A stretch of 64,000 nt of DNA from CAJQLB01 sp905479065 (GCA_943846735.1 OX044364.1:1736001-1800000), one strand, 5' to 3'. Shown: positions 1 through 9,846, counted from the first letter of the stretch. Notes: generated by a model not told the origin, from the sequence alone. Numbers and translations are program-made.

Positions 1-655
1 ACAATGTTAGGCTTTCTTCCTCTTTAAAAACACGTCCTGCCATTACATAGGGACGAAACTTAAAGCATGTTACTTTACCAAAAGAGGTTCGAATTGTTTC
101 TTTACCCAAGTACCTTATTTTAAATCCATAGTTCTCAAAGTCAAAAAACATGTTAGTTCTGATTTCATCATCGACTTTCAATGTACTCACATCTAAATTA
201 TTTCTCAAAAAATAAAATGTTGACACCATATCTTGGGTATTAAGTTCCGTATCAACTGACTGAATTCTATTGTGTTTTTTATTAAAAATTGTCGCCTTGT
301 TGTTAGATTGATCAAAAGATATTTCAATGTCTTTAGTGTGTCCTCCCTCATCTATATTACGAATAAAGCGATACGGAATGAGCTTTTCTTTGTCGAAGTA
401 ACTTTCATAACGGTCTCTCACTCTAAAGAACCAAGCGATTGCTCCTGTTGTTTTACCATTTCCAACAACATGAAACACAGGCCTATCATTAATGGTGTCT
501 TCTTGGACCTCAAGAGTTGCCTCCCCAGCTTTCATCCAGCCACTGTAGCTCATTTTAAATTTAAACCACTCCCCTTTTTCAAAAGCTGACTCATTTTGAG
601 CCACTACGCAAAAGGTAGTGAATAACAGAATTAATGTAAGTCTTGATTTTTTCAT
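1..655 (-). CDS. DUF3108 domain-containing protein (3' end cut by window edge)
   Basis: An open minus-strand frame runs off the left edge. I place its start at the ATG at 653-655, which begins MKKSRLTLILLF, a secretory signal peptide ending near VVAQ; another in-frame ATG lies 9 bases upstream at 662-664. The mature part begins with a stretch containing GEWFKFKMSYSGWMKAGEA and continues with WFFRVRDRYESYFD. This is the pattern of DUF3108 proteins, periplasmic proteins of unknown biochemical function that are widespread in Bacteroidota. The plus-strand frame over the same region has no recognisable content and is treated as a shadow. The C-terminus is not visible. Family assignment is from remembered motif similarity; function is unknown. 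Confidence 0.7.
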   Translation of the reverse strand, partial: MKKSRLTLILLFTTFCVVAQNESAFEKGEWFKFKMSYSGWMKAGEATLEVQEDTINDRPVFHVVGNGKTTGAIAWFFRVRDRYESYFDKEKLIPYRFIRNIDEGGHTKDIEISFDQSNNKATIFNKKHNRIQSVDTELNTQDMVSTFYFLRNNLDVSTLKVDDEIRTNMFFDFENYGFKIRYLGKETIRTSFGKVTCFKFRPYVMAGRVFKEEESLTL

Positions 656-799
656 AATCTGCATGGTAGCTATAAAACTTTGTTTAACGACTAATCTTTT
701 TTGACATTAATAAAATTTACAATTACTATTCCAAAATTAAAAAAATCAAAAGCATACTTTATAAATAAGTAGTATTTTTGATTTTTTTACCAATATATA

Positions 800-1960
800 T
801 TACAGCGTCCCTCTATTGGCTTGCTCACGCTCAATTGACTCAAACAAAGCTTTAAAGTTTCCCGCACCAAAACCTCGAGCTCCCATTCTCTGAATAATTT
901 CAAAAAATAAGGTAGGCCTATCTTCAACCGGTTTCGTAAAAATTTGAAGCAAGTATCCCTCCTCGTCAGCATCTACTAAGATTGATAATTTTTGAAGTTC
1001 TTTGATGTCTTCGTTCATGATATCCATATGCTCACCTAGACGCTCAGGAATACCGTCATAATAGGCTTGGGGAGGCGGCGGTAAAAACTCAACCCCTCTA
1101 CTTTTTAATTGTGCAACAGTCTTGATAATATCATCTGTTGCAACTGCAATATGCTGAACACCTGACCCTTCATAAAAATCTAAATATTCTTCAATTTGTG
1201 ATTTTTTAGCTGCCTTTGCCGGTTCATTAATTGGAAATTTTATTCTACCGTTACCATTACTCATTACTTTACTCATCAAGGCAGAGTACTCCGTGTGTAT
1301 TTGTTTGTCATCAAATGATAAAAAATTAACAAAACCCATGACATCTTCATACCACTTAACCCATGTGTCCATTTGATTCCACCCAACATTACCAACCATA
1401 TGATCTATATATTTTAAGCCAACTGATTCAGGATTATAATCAGATGTCCATGGCACAAATCCGGGCTTAAACACTCCTTTATAATTCTTTCGTTCAATAA
1501 ACATATGAACTGTCTCTCCGTACGTGTAAATTCCTGCCTCAATAAACTCTCCATGCTCGTCATTCCTTACCATTGGCTCCATATACGAACGTGCTCCTCT
1601 TTTTATAGTCTCTTGGTATGATTTACGAGCATCATCCACCCACAAAGCAATCACTTTAACACCATCACCATGCTTTACGATATGGTCATTTATCGACGAC
1701 TTACTATTTAACGGTGTTGTTAAGACCAACTTTATCTTGTCTTGTTTCAAAACATAACTCACAGAATCTCTTGAGCCAGTCTCAAGACCCTGATAAGCAT
1801 AAGATTGAAAGCCAAATGCCGTTTTATAAAAATGTGCAGATTGTTTCGCATTACCTACATAAAATTCTACATAATCGGTACCTAATAATGGTAAAAAATC
1901 TTGAGCACCTTCAAAGATTTTTTCTAAACCGTAATTTACTGATTTTAATTGTTCGCTCAT
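800..1960 (-). CDS. hppD: 4-hydroxyphenylpyruvate dioxygenase
   Basis: This cytosolic Fe(II) enzyme converts 4-hydroxyphenylpyruvate to homogentisate, the second step of tyrosine degradation. At 386 residues it has the usual length. It shows two vicinal-oxygen-chelate halves: an N-terminal one with DYVEFYVGNAKQ and a catalytic C-terminal one. The iron ligands expected from the family are visible as His187 (YIDHMVGN), His270 (GVQHIAVATDD) and Glu354 (LFFEIIQR). The C-terminal closing helix GFGAGNFKALFESIE is present. It lies 12 bases downstream of hmgA on the same strand, so the two form a transcription unit in the order hmgA-hppD. Only this pair is present here; the remaining homogentisate genes are not in the window. 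Confidence 0.96.
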   Translation of the reverse strand: MSEQLKSVNYGLEKIFEGAQDFLPLLGTDYVEFYVGNAKQSAHFYKTAFGFQSYAYQGLETGSRDSVSYVLKQDKIKLVLTTPLNSKSSINDHIVKHGDGVKVIALWVDDARKSYQETIKRGARSYMEPMVRNDEHGEFIEAGIYTYGETVHMFIERKNYKGVFKPGFVPWTSDYNPESVGLKYIDHMVGNVGWNQMDTWVKWYEDVMGFVNFLSFDDKQIHTEYSALMSKVMSNGNGRIKFPINEPAKAAKKSQIEEYLDFYEGSGVQHIAVATDDIIKTVAQLKSRGVEFLPPPPQAYYDGIPERLGEHMDIMNEDIKELQKLSILVDADEEGYLLQIFTKPVEDRPTLFFEIIQRMGARGFGAGNFKALFESIEREQANRGTL

Positions 1961-1972
1961 TTACAAAAAGTT

Positions 1973-3130
1973 TTATTCTAGCCAAGATTTGTAGTAATCT
2001 TCATCTGCAATATCTAAGGCTTCTTGTGTTAGCATTAATGGTTTAAATGTGTCAACCATTACAGCAAGTTCATCTGTTTTGACTTTCCCTATACTTCGTT
2101 CAGTTGCTCCAGGATGTGGACCATGTGGTATTCCTGCAGGATGTAAAGAAATATGCCCTGCGTCGATATCATTCCTGCTCATGAAGTCACCATCCACATA
2201 ATACAGTACCTCATCACTATCAATATTGCTATGATTGTAAGGCGCAGGAATGGCATTTGGATGATAATCATATAAACGAGGTACAAAGCTGCAAACTACA
2301 AAGGCATCTGTTTCAAAAGTTTGATGTACTGGGGGTGGTTGGTGAATTCGACCTGTAATTGGCTCAAAGTCATGAATTGAAAAAGCATATGGATAATTAA
2401 AGCCGTCATAACCAACAACATCAAATGGATGTGTAGCATACACCATCTCAAAAATATCATCTTGCTTCTTAACTTTAATCAAAAACTCACCCTTTTGATT
2501 GTGCGTTTCTAATTCATGAGGTTGTCTCAAATCACGCTCACAAAAAGGAGCATGTTCAAGTAATTGTCCAAACCAATTTCGATATCGTTTTGGTGTGTAT
2601 ATAGGGCGCCGCGACTCAACAATGAACAACCTATTATCTTTGGTATCAAAATCAATTTTATAAATAATACCTCGCGGTATCAACAAATAGTCCCCGTATT
2701 TAAAATCTAAATTACCTAGCATGGTCCTGAGTTTTCCAGAACCTTTATGAATAAAAATTAATTCATCTGCATCAGTATTTTTATAAAAATAATCTTTTGT
2801 GCTTTTCTTAGGTGCAGCGAGAATGATCGTACAATCACTATTTGTCAATATCGCTTTTCTACTGTCCAAATAATCATTTTCAGGAGTTATTTTAAATCCG
2901 TGGAGTCTATATGAATGCAGATGATTTTCTTTTGCAATTTTCGGTGCAATATTGTACTGAGCTCGAATTTCTTTAACTTGAGTTGGTCTGTGTTCGTGAT
3001 AAGAATTTGTTGACATCCCATCAAATCCGATTGTCCCAAACAGCTGTTCAGCGTACAAACTTCCATCTGGTTTTCGAAATTGCGTATGTCGTTTCGGAGG
3101 TATTTTCCCTAATTTGTGATAGAAAGGCAT
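1973..3130 (-). CDS. hmgA: homogentisate 1,2-dioxygenase
   Basis: This Fe(II) ring-cleaving dioxygenase opens homogentisate to maleylacetoacetate. The 385-residue protein is a bicupin of the shorter bacterial type. Visible features are the N-terminal substrate-side motif SYHEHRPTQVKEI, the iron-binding stretch NHSNIDSDEVLYY (His300 with an acidic residue around 306-307) and the hallmark GIPHGPHPGA (His336 region). It is the first gene of a two-gene unit with hppD, 12 bases apart, so one transcript carries two consecutive steps of tyrosine catabolism. The start at 3130 gives MPFYHKLGKIPPKRH, which fits the family N-terminus. No clear promoter motif was found in the 183-base gap upstream. Confidence 0.96.
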   Translation of the reverse strand: MPFYHKLGKIPPKRHTQFRKPDGSLYAEQLFGTIGFDGMSTNSYHEHRPTQVKEIRAQYNIAPKIAKENHLHSYRLHGFKITPENDYLDSRKAILTNSDCTIILAAPKKSTKDYFYKNTDADELIFIHKGSGKLRTMLGNLDFKYGDYLLIPRGIIYKIDFDTKDNRLFIVESRRPIYTPKRYRNWFGQLLEHAPFCERDLRQPHELETHNQKGEFLIKVKKQDDIFEMVYATHPFDVVGYDGFNYPYAFSIHDFEPITGRIHQPPPVHQTFETDAFVVCSFVPRLYDYHPNAIPAPYNHSNIDSDEVLYYVDGDFMSRNDIDAGHISLHPAGIPHGPHPGATERSIGKVKTDELAVMVDTFKPLMLTQEALDIADEDYYKSWLE

Positions 3131-3313
3131 GTTTTTATTTTATATAATGATGTGTATCTATAAGTTAGAGGTTGGGTATTTGTAATAAAAATACACTACA
3201 CGTTCCTTACTCTAGCTTTCTCTTTATCAAGTAGTTTAGTAAAACTAAGTATCCTTTCCAAAAAGGCTTCATGTAAAAACAAATATCGTAAAAATTTAAA
3301 GGATAATTGGTTT

Positions 3314-5545
3314 TTAAAACCAAAATCCTACATTAAAAAACCAATTTCCTTGGCTAGCTTCAGGAGACCATGAATATTTTATTTCAACTGGACCAATGAA
3401 TGTTTCTAGCGCATAACCAAATGCATAACCACTATACTTTGGTATCGCTAACCAATCAAAAGTAGTAAATAAATTATTTTTGACATTCGCGTAATTAGCT
3501 GCAAAATTAAGATGGTGCTTTTTGATAATCTCATAATCTAAATTAATTGTCGCTTTGACATATCCGTCACCAATAATCGAAACATAATCGTACCCATAAA
3601 AAGAGATAAAATTATTAATTAAATTTTGCCCGTAACCACCCAATGCAAAATTGAGCGATTGATTGGAATCATCTCCAATTTTAAAACCTCCTTCGGAAAA
3701 CAAATTCACTGAAAAATTTTCTAAAAAACTGATTGCATAACCAATATTAGCCTTAGCAAATGAGAACTCAGAAAAATTATTATTAAAATCAGAGGAAGAT
3801 AAAAACAGTTGGAAATTCCCGTCAAAGTAAAATCCCTCATCCGGAAAAAATCTATCATTAAACGTATCAAATTTTAGATTTCCAAATACACTATAAAAAT
3901 CACTATTTTCAAAAGTGGTCTTATTCGAATCAAGCTGTGGAACTTCAGCAAAGGAATCGGAGATGATTTTTAATCTCTTATGCTCCGCACCAATTGTTAG
4001 TGAAAAATCTTTTCTAAAAAGAGTTTGTAAAAAAACTTGATTTGTTTGATCACTTAATTTCATCCCTTTTTTACCTGTACCAATTGCATCTAGCTCATTT
4101 TGATTTAAAAATAAAGCTGGATTAACACTCTTATTAAATTCATTATATTTTGATTTTAAACCAATACTCCAATAAAAGCCCTTATCGATAAAATATTCAA
4201 AATTATAGCGTACATTATCTCCTAGAATCACATCGAGAAAAGCCAAATCGTTTTTAAATAAAAGCTGCTTTTGAGTTAAATTAAATAATGCAGCACTCTT
4301 ATATAAATCGTCATAATGTACTCCAAATTTGAGAAAGGTTTTATTGTCACTCTCTTTTAAATCTAAAATTAAATTGTATCCTCCATCATTTCCCTCAAAA
4401 TCGTACAAAACACGATCAAAATTTTGTGTTGCAGATAAATTGTTTATACCCTTATCAAAGCGATTATAGCTAATTATTTCATTAGATCTTATTTTTAACT
4501 TACCTAGAACATAGGATCTTGTGTAGTCCTCTTTACCGTTAATAACAATATCATTAATTTTTATACTGTCAGGCACATTAAATGATGGTTTTACAAGGTG
4601 ATTGTTTCTTTGCTCATTTACAAGTTCACTTAATTCGTTCTCTTTAATTAAAGATGCTAAGCGGCCATTTTCAATTAACTTTTCTCCATGCTGAAATGAC
4701 ACTACGTTATAATTTTTAATATTTGGCTTAATATAGATGTCGGTTAATTTAGACTTATCTTGCATGGCGTCAATAGTCCTAAAATTACTTATTTGTAATA
4801 AAATATCAGGTGCTGAATTTAATTTATTACGCTCATATAAATCATCTTGAACATCAACACCTATAACACGACTCATTCCTTTTGCTTTGAGCTCACGAAT
4901 TGGATAATTATTTACAATACCGCCGTCAACTAACATCATATTATCTTTATTAACTGGTTGAAATAATGATGGTAAGGCGCTACTCGCAGCGATAGCTTGA
5001 GGTAAACTTCCAGCATCTAAAATTACTTGAGTTCCTGTTTCAATATTGGTGGCAACGCAAAAAAATGGTATTGGTAAATTTTCAAAACGTTCAACATCGC
5101 TAACATGTAGCATTAATTTAGATAATAAATTAAAGATATTTTGCCCTTTCGAAATTGCTGAAGGAATTTGCACTTTGAAATCAGTGAAGGGAAGAGAAAA
5201 CGCATATTTTTCAGCAGTATCTCTTTCGTAAAAAGACTTTGAAGCACGGGGTATATGATCATTTATTAAATGATCAAAATTCACCAGTTTAAAAATTGAA
5301 TCAATTTCATTCCCAGAGTAACCTGACGCATAAAGTCCTCCAATAATAGCACCAACACTCGTCCCAGCAACATAATCAATTTTCACACCCAGACTATCAA
5401 TAGTTTTCAAGACACCAATATGTGCTAGGCCTTTGGCACCACCACCGCTTAATACCAATCCCACTTTTAAATTATTTTCACCTACAGACTGGGCCAGTGA
5501 TAAGCCCACAAACATCCAGAGTATGACACAAAGATTTCGCTTCAA
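3314..5545 (-). CDS. outer-membrane patatin-like phospholipase with POTRA and beta-barrel region
   Basis: Predicted secreted lipid acyl hydrolase fused to a surface-antigen barrel, PlpD-like in architecture. From the TTG start at 5543-5545 a signal peptide (MKRNLCVILWMFVGLSLAQ) is followed by a patatin domain: oxyanion loop SGGGAKGLAH near residue 33, nucleophile Ser63 in GTSVG and catalytic Asp207 in VDGGIVNNYP. Residues around 330-400 resemble a POTRA domain (IKINDIVINGKEDYTRSYV). The C-terminal half has the alternating pattern of a 16-strand-type barrel and ends in an aromatic residue. The TTG start overlaps the uvrC stop by four bases (TTGA); it is preferred because the next Met would remove the signal peptide n-region. 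Translational coupling to uvrC is likely. The substrate is unknown. Confidence 0.9.
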   Translation of the reverse strand: MKRNLCVILWMFVGLSLAQSVGENNLKVGLVLSGGGAKGLAHIGVLKTIDSLGVKIDYVAGTSVGAIIGGLYASGYSGNEIDSIFKLVNFDHLINDHIPRASKSFYERDTAEKYAFSLPFTDFKVQIPSAISKGQNIFNLLSKLMLHVSDVERFENLPIPFFCVATNIETGTQVILDAGSLPQAIAASSALPSLFQPVNKDNMMLVDGGIVNNYPIRELKAKGMSRVIGVDVQDDLYERNKLNSAPDILLQISNFRTIDAMQDKSKLTDIYIKPNIKNYNVVSFQHGEKLIENGRLASLIKENELSELVNEQRNNHLVKPSFNVPDSIKINDIVINGKEDYTRSYVLGKLKIRSNEIISYNRFDKGINNLSATQNFDRVLYDFEGNDGGYNLILDLKESDNKTFLKFGVHYDDLYKSAALFNLTQKQLLFKNDLAFLDVILGDNVRYNFEYFIDKGFYWSIGLKSKYNEFNKSVNPALFLNQNELDAIGTGKKGMKLSDQTNQVFLQTLFRKDFSLTIGAEHKRLKIISDSFAEVPQLDSNKTTFENSDFYSVFGNLKFDTFNDRFFPDEGFYFDGNFQLFLSSSDFNNNFSEFSFAKANIGYAISFLENFSVNLFSEGGFKIGDDSNQSLNFALGGYGQNLINNFISFYGYDYVSIIGDGYVKATINLDYEIIKKHHLNFAANYANVKNNLFTTFDWLAIPKYSGYAFGYALETFIGPVEIKYSWSPEASQGNWFFNVGFWF

Positions 5546-7344
5546 TTAACAGGTTTTTGATGATAATAATTATAAATTTTTTCCGCTCTTGATACACCAA
5601 CGACAGCTTCCAACTCATCTAATGTCGCATACGATATTCGTTGAACTGATTTTAACTGCTTTAATAATTCAATAATTGTCTTTTCTCCAATTCCAGGAAT
5701 CGTTTCCAGCTCTGTATTTAACGCGGTTTTACTGCGTTTATTTCTATGATGTTCAATTCCAAAGCGATGTGCTTCGTTTCTTAGTTGTTGAACAATTTTG
5801 AGAGTTTCACTTTTTTTATCTAAATATAAGGGTATCGAATCATTGGGATAATACAATTCTTCTAAACGTTTTGCAATCCCAATAATTGCAATAACACCCC
5901 GAAGTTTCAATCGATCTAGGCTTTTTAAAGCAGAAGATAGTTGACCTTTCCCTCCATCAATAATGATTAATTGAGGTAATGCTTGTTGTTCTTCAATCAA
6001 ACGTTTATACCGTCTATAAACGACCTCTTCCATAGAGGCAAAATCATCTGGTCCTATAACCGTTTTAATATTAAAATGGCGATACTCTTTTTTACTTGGT
6101 TTCCCGTTTTTAAATACAACACAGGCAGCTACTGGGTGTGTTCCTTGAATATTACTGTTATCAAAACATTCAATATGTCGAGGCTCTTTTTTCAATCTCA
6201 AATCTACTTTCATTTGTGCCATGACACGGTTTACATGTCGATCAGGATCAACAATCTTTACCTGTTTTAATTGTTCTAATCTATAATATTTTGCATTACG
6301 TAATGATAAGTCCAATACATGTTTTTTATCTCCTAACTTCGGCTCTATCACTTTTAATGTGTCTCCTAAGTTTACGCTAAAAGGGACATAGATTTCTTTT
6401 GATAAGGAATTAAAACGTTGTCTAATTTCAATAATCGCAAGTTCTAGAAGTTCCTTATCTGTCTCATTCAATTTCTTTTTTAATTCCAAGGTGTGTGAAC
6501 GGACAATTGACCCCAAAGAAATCTGTAGGAAATTCACATAAGCATAGCTCTCATCACTGACAATAGTAAATACATCAACGTTATTAATTTTTGAACTTAC
6601 TACTGTCGATTTGGATTGATAATTTTCCAAAATTTCTATCTTGCCCTTAATTTTGTGGGCTTCTTCAAATAACATTTTTTGAGAAAAATCGTTCATTTGA
6701 TTTTTAAAACGCTGAAGTGAAGTTTTGAAGTTACCTTTTAAAATATCTCGAACAGCTTTGATGTGTTCTTCATATTCTAAAACCGATTCATGTCCTTCGC
6801 AAGGACCTTGGCAATTTCCAAGGTGGTACTCCAGACACACTTTATATTTTCCACTTTCAATTTTTTCTTGAGACAAATCAAATTTACATGTTCGTAATTG
6901 ATATAAACCTCTTACTAAATCCAACAATGTATAAACTGTTTTCACACTAGTATACGGACCAAAATATTCGCTCCCATCTTTTAAGAGTCGCCTTGTTTGA
7001 AATACCCTCGGGAAACGCTCATTCTTAATACAAATCCAAGGATATGATTTATCATCTTTCAATAACACATTATAACGAGGCCTATATTTTTTTATAAGAT
7101 TATTTTCTAAAAGAAGCGCATCAGTTTCAGTTTCTACCACGATGTGCTTGATTTGAGCAATCTTTTTTACAAGAACTTTAGTCTTACCGCTATCATGCGT
7201 TTTAGTAAAATATGAACTAACTCTTTTTTTAAGGTTTTTCGCTTTACCGATGTATATGATGGTCTCATTTACATCAAAATATTGATATACCCCAGGCAAA
7301 GTCGGTAAGGTTTGCACCTGAATTTTAAGAAGAGAATTAGACAT
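5542..7344 (-). CDS. uvrC: excinuclease ABC subunit C
   Basis: This is the nucleotide-excision-repair nuclease that makes both incisions around a lesion after UvrA/UvrB loading. The 600-residue protein has an N-terminal GIY-YIG nuclease (LPGVYQYFD then IIYIGKAKNLKKRV), a Cys-rich link (CKFDLSQ, CLEYHLGNCQGPC), a UVR motif near 200-240, the RNase H-like second nuclease (IECFDNSNIQGTHPV, IIDGGKGQLSSAL) and C-terminal helix-hairpin-helix sequences (IPGIGEKT, VVGVSRAEKIY). It lies head-to-head with rimK across an 89-base gap and is followed directly by the patatin gene. A TAnnTTTG-like sequence lies just upstream on the minus strand (7349-7356), but so close to the ATG that its role is uncertain. 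Confidence 0.97.
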   Translation of the reverse strand: MSNSLLKIQVQTLPTLPGVYQYFDVNETIIYIGKAKNLKKRVSSYFTKTHDSGKTKVLVKKIAQIKHIVVETETDALLLENNLIKKYRPRYNVLLKDDKSYPWICIKNERFPRVFQTRRLLKDGSEYFGPYTSVKTVYTLLDLVRGLYQLRTCKFDLSQEKIESGKYKVCLEYHLGNCQGPCEGHESVLEYEEHIKAVRDILKGNFKTSLQRFKNQMNDFSQKMLFEEAHKIKGKIEILENYQSKSTVVSSKINNVDVFTIVSDESYAYVNFLQISLGSIVRSHTLELKKKLNETDKELLELAIIEIRQRFNSLSKEIYVPFSVNLGDTLKVIEPKLGDKKHVLDLSLRNAKYYRLEQLKQVKIVDPDRHVNRVMAQMKVDLRLKKEPRHIECFDNSNIQGTHPVAACVVFKNGKPSKKEYRHFNIKTVIGPDDFASMEEVVYRRYKRLIEEQQALPQLIIIDGGKGQLSSALKSLDRLKLRGVIAIIGIAKRLEELYYPNDSIPLYLDKKSETLKIVQQLRNEAHRFGIEHHRNKRSKTALNTELETIPGIGEKTIIELLKQLKSVQRISYATLDELEAVVGVSRAEKIYNYYHQKPVN

Positions 7345-7433
7345 TACTCAAAGGTATATTAATTCCTACATAATGGAAAAATTCATATCCCTTTTTTAGT
7401 ATATTGCGTAAATCTTAAGTAAATAACCACTTC

Positions 7434-8309
7434 ATGAATATTGTAATTTTATCTAGAAATGAAAATCTTTATTCAACAAAACGTCTCAGGGAAGAAGCTG
7501 AAAATCGTGGTCATGACATTGAAATCATTGATCCTTTAAAATGTGATATTATCATTGAAAAAGAAAAACCAACGATATATTACAATGATCGTTATCTAGA
7601 TTATGTCGATGCTATAATTCCTAGAATTGGTGCTTCAGTAACCTTTTTTGGCTGTGCAGTTGTAAGACAATTTGAAATGATGAATGTTTTTACTATTGCC
7701 ACCTCTGACGCCATTATTAGATCAAGAGATAAATTAAGAAGTTTTCAACGGCTGAGTAAAGCTGGTATTGGTATGCCAAAAACTGTCTTTACAAATTATT
7801 CGAGGGATGTTGAAAAGGTTATTTCGCATGTCGGTGGAACACCTGTGATTATAAAATTATTAGAGGGAACCCAAGGGCTTGGTGTGGTATTGGCAGAAAC
7901 TAAAAATGCAGCTGAATCTGTTTTGGAGGCTTTCAATGGATTACAAGCAAGAGCCTTAGTACAAGAATACATCGAGGAGGCAAATGGTGCTGATATAAGG
8001 GCGTTGGTTGTGGACGGTCATGTTGTGGGAGCTATGAAACGTCAAGGGAAAGAAGGTGAATTCAGATCAAATTTACATCGAGGAGGTTCCGCAGAAATAG
8101 TAAAATTGAATGAAGCAGAAATTAAAGTTGCAATGAAAGCGTCACGTGCGTTAAATCTTCCTGTTTGTGGAGTTGACATGCTGCAATCTTCAAGAGGGCC
8201 ATTGTTATTGGAGGTAAACTCAACGCCTGGGCTAGAAGGTATTGAAGCAGCTACTCATAAAAATATTGCTCGTGCAATAATTACATTTATTGAGAGAAAT
8301 AGAAGCTAA
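7434..8309 (+). CDS. rimK: RimK family alpha-L-glutamate ligase (ATP-grasp)
   Basis: An ATP-grasp ligase of 291 residues, close to the length of E. coli RimK, which adds glutamates to the C-terminus of ribosomal protein S6. The N-terminal pre-ATP-grasp domain starts MNIVILSRNENLYSTKRL. The ATP-binding core has VIIKLLEGTQGLGVVLAE and LVQEYIEEANGADIRALVV, and the Mg-binding end is LLLEVNSTPGLEG. The gene is four bases upstream of a desuccinylase/aspartoacylase-type carboxypeptidase, an arrangement I recall from other marine bacteria, where a RimB-type zinc protease often completes the set; that protease is not seen here. Ligase chemistry is secure. The acceptor (S6, peptides or another small molecule) is inferred. 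Confidence 0.9.
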   Translation: MNIVILSRNENLYSTKRLREEAENRGHDIEIIDPLKCDIIIEKEKPTIYYNDRYLDYVDAIIPRIGASVTFFGCAVVRQFEMMNVFTIATSDAIIRSRDKLRSFQRLSKAGIGMPKTVFTNYSRDVEKVISHVGGTPVIIKLLEGTQGLGVVLAETKNAAESVLEAFNGLQARALVQEYIEEANGADIRALVVDGHVVGAMKRQGKEGEFRSNLHRGGSAEIVKLNEAEIKVAMKASRALNLPVCGVDMLQSSRGPLLLEVNSTPGLEGIEAATHKNIARAIITFIERNRS

Positions 8310-8313
8310 ATAA

Positions 8314-9291
8314 ATGAGTGAAAAAGAAGTTTTAGAAATCTTAGGAGTTAAAGTATTGTTAGGTGACAGCACAACTGTTTTCTTTAACGTTGCTAAATTA
8401 CACACACAAAATAAAATTGATGTCCCCGTAATTATTGAACGCTCAAAAATTCCGGGACCAACAGTATTAGTTACTGCAGGCATTCATGGAGACGAAATAA
8501 ACGGTGTTGAAATCGTTAGACAGCTTATCGCTAAAGGAATAAATAAACCAAAAAAAGGAACCATTATATGCATACCCGTCATCAACGTGTTTGGCTTTAT
8601 TCAAATGGATCGAGAATTCCCCGATGGGCGTGACCTAAATCGGGTTTTCCCAGGGAGCAGAAATGGTGCTTTGGCTAGCAGAGTAGCTCACAAGCTTACT
8701 CAGGAAGTTATTCCTCATGCAGACTTAATTTTAGACTTTCACACAGGTGGTGCAGATCGCTTTAATTCTGCACAAATAAGAATTACAAAAGGCGACAAGT
8801 CGTTAGAAGAGTTAGCGGAGGTGTTTGGAGCTCCTTTTATTTACAATTCAAAAAATCTGAATAAATCTTTTAGAAATACTGCCTTTAAATTAGGGATACC
8901 CATGCTATTATTTGAAGGAGGTAAGTCGTTTAATATCGATTCCAAAATAACTAATTCAGGTGTCAACGGAGTAAAAAGAGTTTTACATCATCTCGGCATG
9001 CTAAGACTTAAATATAAGGTTACAAAGCCAAAAAAATCAAGCGCATACATTATTGAAAGCAAATGGATAAGAGCCAAATACTCAGGCATGTTTAAAGCCT
9101 CTGTTTCTATAAATTCTTTTGTCAATCAGGATGACGTCATTGGACATATTACTGATCCTTATGGCAGTTTTAATCATTTTATAAAGGCCCCAAACTCTGG
9201 CTACCTTTTTAACATTAATGAAACCCCCCTAGTTTATCAAGGAGATGCCATATTTCATATTTCTACAAAATTATCAGATGACAAAAGCTGA
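8314..9291 (+). CDS. succinylglutamate desuccinylase/aspartoacylase family zinc hydrolase
   Basis: A zinc carboxypeptidase-fold amidohydrolase (AstE/AspA family, related to M14). The metal ligands are visible as His58 and Glu61 in AGIHGDEINGVE and His143 in LDFHTGGAD. The substrate-binding RDLNR motif is at 106-110 and the probable catalytic glutamate is Glu201 (LLFEGGKS). The C-terminal part (about 230-320) is the beta-rich domain usual in this family. There is no signal peptide, so it is cytosolic. It follows rimK by four bases and overlaps the next gene by 14 bases, so the three are one unit. Because its partner is a glutamate ligase, it may trim added acidic residues or deacylate a product; this is inference, and succinylglutamate itself is an unlikely substrate without an ast operon. 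Confidence 0.85.
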   Translation: MSEKEVLEILGVKVLLGDSTTVFFNVAKLHTQNKIDVPVIIERSKIPGPTVLVTAGIHGDEINGVEIVRQLIAKGINKPKKGTIICIPVINVFGFIQMDREFPDGRDLNRVFPGSRNGALASRVAHKLTQEVIPHADLILDFHTGGADRFNSAQIRITKGDKSLEELAEVFGAPFIYNSKNLNKSFRNTAFKLGIPMLLFEGGKSFNIDSKITNSGVNGVKRVLHHLGMLRLKYKVTKPKKSSAYIIESKWIRAKYSGMFKASVSINSFVNQDDVIGHITDPYGSFNHFIKAPNSGYLFNINETPLVYQGDAIFHISTKLSDDKS

Positions 9292-9844
9292 ATTGCGAAA
9301 AAAATATAAATTGTTAAGACAAAATACCACCGAAGAGTGGATCGATGAAAAAAGTTTGACTATTGCAAATCAATTATTAACCCTAAATATCTGGGGTAAA
9401 TCATTTTATCATCTCTTTTTAACAATTGTTGCTAACAAGGAAGTAAACACTGACTATATTTTGAATATCCTATCAGGAAAAGACAAGAATATTGTCATTT
9501 CAAAAAGTAATTTCAACAGTGTAACTTTAGATAATTATCTTCTTACAGATAGTACAAAAATTAAGTTAAATCATTGGAACATCCCAGAGCCAACTGATGG
9601 AATCGAAATTGACTCTTCAAAAATTGACATTGTTTTTGTACCACTTTTGTGTTGTGACAGTCAAGGACATCGCGTCGGATATGGTAAAGGGTTTTATGAT
9701 AACTTCCTAGGAAATTGCAATCAAGAAGTACTAAAGATTGGATTATCTTTATTTGATATCGAAAGTTCAATTGATGATATTCATGAAAAAGATATCGCGC
9801 TAGACATCTGTGTTACACCGTCAAGTATTTATTACTTTAAATAA
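9278..9844 (+). CDS. 5-formyltetrahydrofolate cyclo-ligase
   Basis: This enzyme converts 5-formyl-THF to 5,10-methenyl-THF using ATP (MTHFS/YgfA family). I start it at the ATG at 9278, giving MTKAELRKKYKLLRQ, the family's N-terminal helix; a longer in-frame start at 9245 would sit entirely inside the upstream gene. Later motifs are VNTDYILN, the central DIVFVPLLCCDSQGHRVGYG and GKGFYDNFL, the classical substrate/ATP loop. The length is 188 residues, typical. It overlaps the hydrolase upstream by 14 bases, implying coupled translation, and ends three bases before the convergent lspA stop. Confidence 0.92.
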   Translation: MTKAELRKKYKLLRQNTTEEWIDEKSLTIANQLLTLNIWGKSFYHLFLTIVANKEVNTDYILNILSGKDKNIVISKSNFNSVTLDNYLLTDSTKIKLNHWNIPEPTDGIEIDSSKIDIVFVPLLCCDSQGHRVGYGKGFYDNFLGNCNQEVLKIGLSLFDIESSIDDIHEKDIALDICVTPSSIYYFK

Positions 9845-9846
9845 TT

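Noticed and set aside
272..589. Plus-strand 105-codon frame
   Set aside because: It is antisense to the DUF3108 gene, whose signal peptide and domain pattern are clear.
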